This document shows positions 31,701-43,700 of a stretch of 64,000 bases of DNA, piece by piece. The position numbers and the translations under genes were made by a program. The stretch spans positions 28,819,019 through 28,883,018 of the forward strand of contig OZ020491.1 of NCBI GenBank assembly GCA_963971405.1. The letters run 5' to 3'. The first letter of the stretch is position 1. The number at the start of each line of letters is the position of its first letter. Source of the DNA: Psococerastis gibbosa (taxonomy: Eukaryota; Arthropoda; Insecta; Psocodea; Psocidae). The notes under the pieces were generated by a model. It searched no databases and was not told the DNA's origin. It saw only the letters and a program-made list of their open reading frames with translations.

Positions 31701-34700
31701 CGGAATTTGAACATTGGTCGCCGTCTCAATAGGTAGATCCCTAAAAATCACCCAAAAAAGGTATTGAAAAATGAAAATAAAAAATAAATCAATGGAAATG
31801 AAATCTGTCCGAAAATAACCGTAGTTAGGCACATAATCTGCGAACTATTCGAAAGAACCACTTTTTGGCGGTCTTCAAAATGCCATTTAAATATCAAAAT
31901 ATATCATCTATCTATACTATCGTATTATAAGTAGAAAAACAAAAATAATAATATATATAATAGCATATGACTTACTTGTTTTCGTTGGTAACTGGCATCG
32001 CTTTCCCACCGGGCACCAACTCATGAGTAACGAGCTTGCCAAGGCAGTCTTCATCGACTGAGAACGTTAAATCTAGATCCTGCACATCAGTTTGCGTGTG
32101 TTTGATAAATGTAAGAGATTGGTATAGTTCCGCGTCCAGTGAGGGCAGCTCATCGATGGAACTATAAAGTGCTTGCTGGGGTTGTCCTAAAAGAAACAAA
32201 TCCAATGAGGAAGGTTTTGGCCTAAGTCCCGGTACCAGCTCATTAGTAACAATCTTGCCTAGGCAATATTCATCGACCGAGAACGTTAAATCTAGATCCA
32301 GCCGTCTGGTCACTACACGATTGACAAGCTAAATGAAGCAAATGACAAAGCTGTCAGTGCCGGATTAACCCATGGGCACTCGGGCACAGGCCCGCCAAAA
32401 ATGCCTAAAATTCCGGCCCCCAAAATGATGTTTTTTTTTATAAACAAAAATTGAATGTTGAAACCAATTTCCAAACAAAGTTTTGAAATTGGCGGGAAAT
32501 TAAACGACTTTTTTGGCTGCAATGCTGGTAGACAGAGTGTTTACCCACGGCCCCCACAGGGGTTAATCCAGCACTGAAAGCTCTTCAAACAGCTCAAATC
32601 TTGTACAACCCATTAATGTGTGTTTACTTGGCCACGCGAAATAAGTACGTATTTATAAAAATACAAGAAACACGGTGTTTCGTTTCAATTTCTGGTGAAG
32701 AAGATAAATAAACGGATACTTACCTAAAAGTTGACTTAGAAAAAATGAAGCAAACGGCATATCGACGACTATACACTCGTAGATAGCTTTGCCCACCATA
32801 CGTCCGACAAACTCAAACAGCTGCAAATGGTTATCCTGCATTTGGAACATAGACGACGGCTACAGACGCTGTTCCGAAGTGACCCGGAAACGATTTACGA
32901 TTCAATAAACGGATACTTACCCAAAAGTTGACTTAGAAAAAATGAAGCAAACGGCACATCGACGACTATACCCTCGTAGATAGCTTTGCCCACCATACGT
33001 CCGACAAACTCAAACAGCTGCAAATGGATATCCTGCATATGAGACGTAGGCGACGGGTACAGACGCTGTTCCGATGTGACACGGAAAAGATTCAGAGAAG
33101 GGTCGAAAACTCGTTTTATCGTCTCTTCGAGGAACTCTAAGCAAAGAAAAATAGCCATTAGTCTTCGTTAATACTAACGACACCCTATAGCGCCTGCGTC
33201 GGCGGTCCTATCATATGTCTCTAACACAGATGCATGTCCACTTACTTGCCCAATAGCAACAATGAAAGTGTTCATTTCTTTAAAAACATCCTGGCCCTGT
33301 TCATTCATAAAAGGCACTCTAACAACTCCCTTTTGCACATCCGCAGACAGAACTACCAACTGTCTACATTGAAATATTATATTTGCCCAATAACAACAAT
33401 AAACGTATTAATACCTTTAAAAACGCCATCTTGATCAATACCAGCCTCATCCAGGCCCTGTTCATTGATAAAGCGCACTCTAACAACCCCCTTAAGCGCC
33501 TGCGCAGGAAGTGCTGCCAACTGCCGGTAGCCATCTTCTACAATCCGTGTTCTATGCACAGTAATTAGTGTCGAGTTGGGCGAAACGCACGCAGACTCAG
33601 TCAATCCCGCCACCGCTTTCTCGTTCGCAATATGTTTCTTGAACATGCGCACTCGTTCACTTTGCGGGATTACGTGGGGCATTTTCATTAGTAACATCTG
33701 AAATTGGTAATATATTTATTTTATAAGTGTTGTTCACTAGAATTGAAAACTCGTCTAAAATCTACAAAGAGATTCACAAAAATATTATCCAGGGCCAATT
33801 TTCCATTTTTTTGGATAACTTCATTTTGGGGTTTTTATAATCCAAGCCCGCAAGCATGACAGGAAGACGACTTGCGGGACGTCTTCGAAAACGCTGGAAG
33901 AATGAGTTGAAAACTGACCTTCACGAATTGGGAGTCCGTAGATGGCGGAATGTTGTACAAAACCAAGATGAGGAGGAGTGTAGTCGAGCAGGCCAACTGG
34001 CCAAGGCCCATCAAGGAAAAAAATCCAGAAAAAGAAGAAGAAGAATATTCTTGTGAACCTACTGCTTAATTGCTTCAAATTCTATCGAGTAGTTTGGCCC
34101 CAAATCGAGTCACAGGCCAACAGACAGACATTTCGTAAAATCCACTATTTTGGGTTCCTGGGACCACCACAAAACTTTTTTTCATACTAACATATAAGTA
34201 GGATAGTGGTTAAGAAAAAGCAGAAGTAGACAAAAAAAAAATCATTTATTTGCAAACAGACCTAAATGCCCCAAAAAATGCACATCTAGGTACATACCTG
34301 GCACATTTTCCTGCCTCGCTGATGCTCACTGATAAACGTCGCCATTTTGATTTCCTTGATAAGCCAGTGATTTTCAGGCGTAAACCTCCTCCGACAGTCT
34401 CTTCTGTAGAGAACTTGCAAAAGGTTGTGTACGGACTGGAACAGGGGGTAGTGCCACATGAACCGGACATCTGGAACAAAATAAATGAGATCGCAAAGGA
34501 ATGAAATAAAATCTGACTGAATCCCCTATTCTTATCGCCTATAATGGTTATCAACACTTTTTACGACAAATCAACGATTTAAAGATGGCGTCCAGTCAGA
34601 AAGTATTTTTTTACTTTTAATTACATAGCAGAGAGGAAAGGGGGGCTGCGCTTGCGTGGAGTTTCCTGTTCAGTTTCAATTTAAGCTTACATAAACCTTT

Positions 34701-37700
34701 TATGTTACTAAATTTTAGCATTTTGGTACAACTTTTTCTTGACTTATGCAGATCTACTCACCAAGCTTGTAATGACTGATGATCTTGTACAGGAATTGGT
34801 TTAATAGATTTGATATCGCAACGTAGTCGTCCAGTTTAAAATTATTCTGCTGTTCGTACATTTCCACGTCATCAAGAATCCTAAAAAAGATCATCACTAA
34901 ATTTATTCCCAAACTGTTTCAAAATGTACTTGTTGTGCTGACAATTGTCCTAAATGGCATAATAATGATTCACTCTGAGCAGCTAGGTCTACCTTTGGCC
35001 TACTGTCATCAATGTGCGTCATTATTGGTCTTTTAGACTACTGATGGGTAGGCTCCCTGAAGTGATAAAAGACTTGTAACGGCGACTTAGAGAACAATTC
35101 GCAGACAAGCAGCTGACAACAGAATGCGTTTAAGGTAAGTGTTTATAATAATCGTATTGTATATATTTTTATCATTTAAGTTCATTTTATATACAGCCTC
35201 CTATATGGTGAAATAGAACCATAACAAACTTCATTCTAGGCGTTACAGCTTGATGTGAGTTTTACCTTTTATTTAGGCGCATATTCCACCAACGTCAATA
35301 CGGTAGTGATAGTAAATGTAGTATTGACGTGGTAGCAGACATTAAAGACAGTCTAAAAATATCTGCTACCACGTCAATACTACATTTACTATCACTATTG
35401 ACGTTGGTGGAATAAGCGCCTTATGCAAGTAAAAAGTGGACTTACGTGACATAGTGAATCATGCAATCAGCAAATAGGTTAAATATGAGAAATTCCGGAG
35501 GTGTCAGTTTGTTTTCACTCTTCAATGCTAACATATCCAGGTAAGCTTTCAGTCCATAATTATTTCCGAGCCCGCCAAAAAATCGCCACAAGTTGTATAG
35601 TACTTTGTCATGATAGCAAAGCCCTGAAAACATTAAACCAAATAAATTGTATAATTTAAGGGCAAACCGGAGGGGGTCACGTGACTGGCATGGAAATGTC
35701 TTTGCAGAGGGTTCGTAATATATGTTTTAAACCGCAGTGGTATAGTAAAAATCGATAGAAGGGTATAGTATACGCGTAGACATGCTTACACTATTGACTA
35801 AACCAAAAATTACAATTACATTAGGTCTAAAATTGGTGCATGAAGCAATTAAAAATATACCTTTTAGAACATTTTTACGTGCCCCACAGGGAAGAAAAAC
35901 CTCCAACTTTTGTAATGAAATGCACTTTAGTCAGAAGCTCAACACTTAATTTGACAGTAAAGCGCCAGAAATATGTAAAACTGCAATTATTTGAAATAAT
36001 ACAAGTCAAATACGGAACAGGTACGAGACGCGGGGCTTTGTTTATAAAATGGATATTCAACGCTTAACGGTCAAGGCCACAACCCTCCGGTTTGGCCTTA
36101 ACAATGGATTATTAGATCATTTTTTTAATTCGTGGGCTCATCCTGTGTACTCGGCACAGTTACTTTTCTGACTAGGTCGGCAAAAGATTCGGCTAACAGT
36201 ATGTTGATCATGGGGCTCCAACTATGCTTAGCTTCGTAACCGAAATTGGAGGATATAGAAACACTGGGCTTGGTGGGATTCGAACCCACGATCTACGCCT
36301 AACCGTTGATGTATATCCTCTACCTATATGCTTGAATTGGCTAATGAAATGAAAAGCGCGGTTTCCACCGACCTGCTAGTGCTAAATACATATACGGTGA
36401 CGTGGTAACAGACATTCAAGACTTAGGCGGGGTTTCCACCGACCTCGCATTGCAGAATGCAAATAACATTGACGGAAATTTGAATTTTTCTTTTTATAGA
36501 AATCTATTAAAATGTTTGTACTTAACATATCCCATGAAGCCATTTTTTAATTTTAGTTCGTGATTTTACTCTATGATCATTGATCAATTTTAACTATGAC
36601 ATAGAGTAAAACAAACATTTACGTCAATGTCATTTGCATTCTGCAATGCGAGGTCGGTGAAATCCCCGACTAAGTCTTGAATGTCTGTTACCACGTCACC
36701 GTATTTGTATTTAGCACTAGCAGGTCGGTGGAAACCGCGCCTAATGACAGGTTAGCACAGCTATACAACCGAACAAGTCTGTGAGCTTACTTAATTCCAT
36801 AAACCGTGGGTTCGAATCCCGCCAAGCTCAGGTTTCCTATATAATCTAATATCGGTTATAACGTGGAGGTTACCTCTTCAACCAAAGTTAATTTAATGTC
36901 AGTGTTATATACACCATATAATATTGCAATATTATGATTAGCTTACCTGTTAAAATACCCAAACGCAACTGCGGCAACGTAGTAAGAGCGGTATGATACA
37001 TCCTACCCAGCAGAGCAATTTTCGTAACTTCTAGACTGCTTTATTTAAACTGAGGCACAAACCACGTGACGTAGTATATCAGAGCCAAATCCTGTGCCCA
37101 CGTAGGTGCGTAGGGCTCGGCAAAGTAACACTACTGACTAGGTCGGCAAAAGATTCGGCTAACAGTATATTGGGCTCCAACTATGCTTAGCTTACCAGTC
37201 AAAATATCCAAACGCAACTGCGGCATCGTAGTAAGAGCAGTATGGTACATCCTAGCCAGCAGAGCAATTTTGGTAACTTCTGGACTGCCAAATTTAAACT
37301 GGGGCACATGTACAGACCGCGCCAACCGTCTCTCAGCCACATGACGTAGTATAACAGAGCCAAATCCTGTGCCCTGATTGGCAGACGCCTGCGTAGGACT
37401 CGGCAAAGTAACACAGCTGACTAGATCCGCCAAAGGTTCGGCTAATAAAATATTGACCATGGGACTCCTCCACAACAGGTAAAGTTGTTCTTTGACGTGA
37501 GGTACCGACTCCTGTAGTATTGGGTCAATTTTCTGCGAGAACCATCCGAGAATCGGGTGCCAGTGCGTCATATTGGACTGTTTAATTTCCACATACTCAT
37601 GACATGTACCTAGTAAAACCGTGATAACATCCTGAAAAGCACAATTAATATTATACAATCAAAGATAGGTAATGAAATTGAACATATGGCGATTAAGCAT

Positions 37701-40700
37701 AAGCTATGAAAGTAATCCTGTTATTATTAAAAGGGATTTCAATGGACGTCTTCTTCTTCTTTGGTTTCAATCTAACGATTGGTTTGCAACAAATCTTTCC
37801 ACCTCCTTCTCCACTCCTCCCTGTCTTGGGCCGTTCTCTTTAGTTCCAAGTAGGTTCCGCATCTCATATCTTTCTTGAGGTCTTCTGCGTACGCCTTCCT
37901 TGGTTCTTGCATTGGTGCCTTCGAATGTGCCTTCTATTATGGTGCTTAGGAGTCCTTCTTGTCTGATCAGGTGACCCATCCATTTTGCTCTTCTCACCGA
38001 AATAGAGGTAATTAGGGACAATGGAAATACTTATATAGAGACTTTCAATCAGAGGTATGTGATGTATGGGAAAGAAGCCACCCCGCAAGAAGACCTAAAA
38101 TCAAGAAGTAGCTTCCTCAGACATGTCCCCTTGGAAACTCCAAGCTGGTACACACCCGCACCCGTCAGTACCACCGGGATCCACTACGACTCGAGAACAT
38201 GGGCGGTGCTGAACCAATTCCGCTCCGGCGTAGCCCCTGTGGAAATCAACAGGGCGAGATGGGACCAGATAGACGCAGTCAACACCCTGTGCTCGTGTGG
38301 CTAGAGGCAGGGCGCAGTGCAGCCTATGTCCTGCCCAATGCACGAAAGGCGACCTATGGGAGACCAACAGCGCTGCCTACATCTTCAGCCGATTCTGGGA
38401 CGCTCGCTTCGACACGAAAAAGTACGTAAGAGGCCCATTGAACCTTGTCCAGCCAATGACCTCATAGAATTTCGAACATTATTGGTATTGTCTAAGGCCC
38501 ATATTCCACCGACCTCGTTTTTGATCGTGAGCGTGATATTGACGTGGTAGCAGACATTAAAGACAGTCTAAAAATGTCTGCTACCACGTCAATATCAGAT
38601 CAAAAACGAAGTCGGTAGAATTGCCGCCTAAGCATGAATTTCGGGTCATTGGCAAACTGGTACATGAGCTCGATGTCAACCCACACTGGCCAAGGTTGAG
38701 ACAAGACACAATGTAACAGCCGTAAGCATGCCTTAACCTAGTTCGGGTACGAGTCAGACATGGATCTAACTTTCTTCTTCTTCTTCCTTTTTAGTGCCGC
38801 CTGCGCAGTGTGATGGGGTCGCCCCGGACCCATTTCTTGTACACGACCCGGTCGGACGCTAACATCTTGATGGATATAACTTAGCCTTACTTTTTTTCAC
38901 ACCTTCAAAAACCGTGGTCAAACAGTGTGAGGCGGGTATTCCACTGGTCAATCTTACTTCAAATTTGATTTTGTCATTGACGGAAACTCATCAATGTTGC
39001 ATTATTTATTTTTACACCCCATTCCACTTGTTTTCAACAATTGATCATTTTTGTTTTCAATTTCTTTCCAAATTTGTAAGTTTATCCGCCGTCTTTCTTT
39101 TAATTTTATAATCTACAAGAAATTTTATGATTTAAACTAAGAAATAATTCGTTCGTTCTCAAGAAATTAATTTAAATTATTTATCATCTCTAGACGACGC
39201 CATTGTTTAATTTTAGTTCGTTATTGTTGGCAACGCGTGATTTTACTCTATGATTATTGATCAATTGTAACATGAGGAAATTAAAATGGAGAATGTCATA
39301 AAGTAAAACAAAAATCTCAAATCAAATTTGAATTAAAATTGGCCAGTGGAATACCCACTTTAGTGCCGACTACACGCTTTCTAACAATATGAAGAGGCGA
39401 CTTCTTATACTATCAATTATGGCTCTATGATCATTATTTCATAAGAAATTCAACCTTGGGCCAAAACGTATCTGGGTGGCCGATTGGTTTTAACAAGTCT
39501 CAGTTTATCTCGGCAAAATACTTACGGCATAATAAAGGAAGCAAATTTCCTTCAAGGTCGTATCCCTCTCAAGATAAGACAAATGAGCAATATTGGCCAG
39601 TAGACAAAGGGCGTAACTACCCTCTAACGCATTGAATACAATTTTAAAATTTTGCTGCTCATGTACTAGCAGTATATTGACAATGCATTTGCGACATACA
39701 GTATATCTTTTAGGGAGATTCATCTGTTTTGAAGCCGACCAATGTTCGACTTTCGGAAAATTTCTTCACAACTTTTCATTTCATGACCCCCTGAGCCTAA
39801 AACCACCCTCCGTTCAAAATGTTATATATATATGTATGTATATTATATAATATATGTATGTATATAGATTTTAGGAAACACTCTAACTTCCGTAAATATT
39901 ATCCGATTTTGATGAAACTTGGCACAAAAATTTATCATACAAATGTCTTGATTGAGTTCGTTAACCAGCTAGATCCACTATTTAGTTACAAGATGGCGGC
40001 CGATTGAAACCATGTATAATTCATATCTCAGTTAATATTGGTCACAGAAGAATGAATTAAAATTTGACTGAAAGTCCGTATTATTATCTACGATAGTGGT
40101 AATCTTCACTTTTTACGACAAATCAACCATTTTAAGATGGCATCCAGTCAAAGTGAAAATAATTTGATAAATAAAAGTTCATAGTCGGCATTGTGGTGCG
40201 AAATTTGGAACAAATGAGAGTTTTGTGTGTTGATGTTGAAAATAATGAAAGTATTTTTTATTTGTTATTACATACATAGAGCAGGTAGGGTAGAGAAAAA
40301 GCAGGGTCGGCGGAATCTCCCTACTCCTGATCGGCCAGAGCCGAAAGGGATTTTTTAATATAATATCGTTGATTGATTGATTTGTGCAAAAACGTATAGA
40401 TATAAATTATAAAGTATACTTACAGCATAACAAGGGAAGCAAATTTCCTTCAAGGTCGTATCCCTCTCAAGATAAGACAAATGAACAATATTGGCCAGTA
40501 GACAAAGGGCGTAACTACCCTCCAGCGCATTGAATATAATCTTAAAATTTTGCTGATGATGTAGTATATTGACTATGCATTTGCGACATATATCGTTCTT
40601 CGTCAACACCGCGACACACTCGGGGGCGACGTTTTGTAAATGTAAAACGAGCCCAGGCACACTTAGGATGAATATAATAAACACCAACATTGTTTCGTCA

Positions 40701-43700
40701 CTGAATTGGCCAATTTGAAGGGGAATAAATGCCAGTCGCATAATTGCTGAGAGGGCAGCGTGTTTTAAAACGATTTTGGATCGTCCCAGACCTTTCCGCA
40801 GTAGAATCTAAAAATAAAGCATAGTTTAGGTGTGAAATAAGGGTCTGGATGACACTGCCGTGGTCACCTCATATGAATCATAATGAAATAAGCAACTCCA
40901 AAACGACCATGATCTAATTTCTCGGTGAAAAAATATCCGCCACCCGAAAGTCAGAAGGGCGTAACCAACATTTTTGGGGAAATTCAGTTATGATCAGATA
41001 TAGTGACCCTGTCGGAATTTCTATCATTGCATGCGCCGAAAAAAAATCATAGGTTAAAAAAGGCGGAAATTTTCGACTAGGAGGGCATATCTGACTGCTT
41101 ATTATGATTTATGAGCAAAAGCATCTCTAAACGCAATTATGTTGAAATTATGTTTTTGATGGTAGGTACGCCCTTCTGACTTTAGGGTAACGATATATTG
41201 GCACACGAGGCAGATCAGTCTAGTTGAGTAGTTGTTTATTCTTATTCAAAATTAATACAGGGATTGTCGTTGGTAACTCCGTGGTAACACTACAAGATTT
41301 CAAACATGAAACACTGTACTTCCACAAGCTAAGCAAATGTCTTGAAAAGTTTCTTAGGCCGGCGTCATATTGTCCCTTTTTTGCCGGATGCGGCTGACTG
41401 GATGCGTTTTGCCGGGATGACACGACGTTGCCACACTGTCCGGTGGGACCGATTAATAATTGCTGATTTTAGTATTTTATACTCTTGATCCGATCAGTCT
41501 TACTCAAGTTACAGTGTTGCCTGTGTTGTAATGCAATCCACCTGCGCCCGTCAGCACCACCGGGATCCACTTTAAATGGAGAACGTGGGCGGTGCTGAAC
41601 CAACTCCGCTCCGGCGCAGCCCCTGTGAAAACCAATAGGGCGAGATGGGGCCAGACCATGTGCTCGTGTGGTCAGAGGCAGGATATGGACCACCTGTTCC
41701 AGTGCAGCCTATGCCCGGTCCAATGCACGAGGGATGACCTATGGCAGGCCAACAGTGCTGCCTACGACTTCACCCGATTTTGGGATGTTCGCCTGGACAC
41801 GAAAAAGTAAAAAGTAAATGCCATCTTGCCTCACTCAACTGAATGTTTATTTATTTGTCCCGTATCCGGTTACCCTTCCCTGCCGCAGCACTATCCGGTC
41901 GATTACGGTAGCCACGGCGCCACCGGAACAGTGTGACCGCGCTCATTAGGCTCCATGCATTCATGCCATCCCTTCAAACAGCTCCCTTTTGGCGGGACGG
42001 TGATAAGGGCCTTACCTTAAGAGTAGTATAAAATCCATGGGCCACCAAATACTCCATGATAGTTCTACATATAATATTCATTGCACTGCGCAGCGCGTCC
42101 GATTTGCTACAATCCAGCAACTTCCACGTTTTAGTACCGGTAAAAGCGTACAGAGTGTGCAGATAGACAAGTATCGAGGTCATGTCTAGTGGAAATTCCG
42201 GGCTCAGTTTTTGTAACATATTGCAACAGAGCAGTAGTAAATTTTTGATATGCGCCACCCATGCTAGGGCGGTTTCCTTGTTCATGACAAGGCCTACGTA
42301 GCTCAAAGACTTCGATTCTGATTCAAGTGATCGTACTAGATATCGACAAAGTAGTTCGAATCTGTCTGTTAGGGAATTGTCAATGCCACGACGTAATAGG
42401 GAGAGGAAAGACTTGGCAACAGGGTAGACTTCCAGTGTTGGTTTAAGTGCTGTTTCGCCATTATTGAGAAGAGCGTCAAATGATTCCCTGTAACAAATAA
42501 AATATTCATTGGCACAAGCTATGGAGAACAGAACCAGTGCATTTGAAATGTACTTACCTTACTTTATCCAACGCCCACTCTTGGCGTTACCGTCATCTGG
42601 TGCCACGCCTACTAGTATAGTGATGTAATGTCATTGTTTGGGTTCTGAAGCGATTGACACGTTAGAAGGTGGGCAGCATCCATGCGTTTGCTGAGGCAGA
42701 GTGGGTGGGCACTGGTCTGAAGCAGCCAGGCCTAGGCGAAACAGGTGAGCCTGCAGGTAGTCCTGGCCAGTAGGTGCAGCGAAAACGGGCGACAAAAGCA
42801 GCTCTTGGTAGGTCACGCGGTAAAGGATTTTTTACCAAAGTCTCCCCTGGCTGTCCTGCTGAGATGGTTGATAGAGCGTTCTTGTATATTCTGGTGAATG
42901 CGCTGTTAATAACCTGCTTCGCACTATTTAGCGTTAGAGGAACTGCCAAATTCGCTGCACTTGTGGCTATCTTAGCTAGAAGGTCTGCCTTTTCGTTTCC
43001 AGCTATTCCGACGTGGCTTGGTATCCATTGGAAAGCAACTGTCCATCCTGAGGATTAGCGGAGGCCATAGCGACGCAATATAGGACTTAGTTCAGGTAGT
43101 TCACGCTTGTAGAACAAGAGTGCCATTGGATCGCAAGTGAAATCCATGTTCGATGTAATACCCGAGTATAACAGACTTCCCTGAGGAATATGAGACTCAA
43201 TGGACCCAAAGAAGTTTAGATTAGCACTGGCAGAAAATTTTAAGAAGGAAAGAATACAACACCAAAGGCAATAGACAAGCAATGATCTGAAGTTGGAGAT
43301 TCTAAATAAGTGCGCGGCGCGAGTTTCAACAACAACACGGTACCTGAGGTAAAAAAAGTGCAACCTGAAAATTCCCGCTAGATATTAAAAATAAGAAAAG
43401 GTCAGGGCAACAGAAGACCATAATAGGCCTATATAGTCATACGTCCTAGCTGAGCTGACGCGAAAGGGGTTTTCAGTGCCTAATTATTGGCTGCACCTCT
43501 ATGGTTTTGTTTGACTAACACAATTTTTCCAAAAGTAACGGAAAGACTACTTACAATATTTCTTTCCTATGTCTTCTCCGCATTAACCACCCACGAATGC
43601 ACGACTGGACAACAATAACACTATGTTCTTTCTTTTTTTCGCATGCTCTTTCCTCACGGGCGGCTTTCGTAGACTCCAAAAAACTTTCCTTCTCAGAGTC

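Larger units (their letters stand above)
30024..31975 (-). other. UBE3B intron 10, repeat-filled
   Basis: Contains a C-run (30,158-30,171), a repeat A end (30,365-30,450), the 560-bp-family repeat (30,735-30,850), the complete MITE 30,849-31,073, the dispersed tail repeat near 31,095-31,190, and an inverted R7 (31,240-31,640). Confidence 0.6.

Noticed and set aside
32653..32850. Exon 9 echo as a second functional HECT exon
   Set aside because: In-frame TAG, and no acceptor for the exon's 5' part.
36255..36325. tRNA-like TGGGATTCGAACCCACGATC on the plus strand
   Set aside because: A B-box complement is clear, but the 5' half of a tRNA is missing and similar stretches occur at 25.38 and 36.81 kb, so it is a SINE remnant.
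42774..43058. Plus-strand 94-codon frame
   Set aside because: Shadow of the LINE RNase H domain coded on the other strand.
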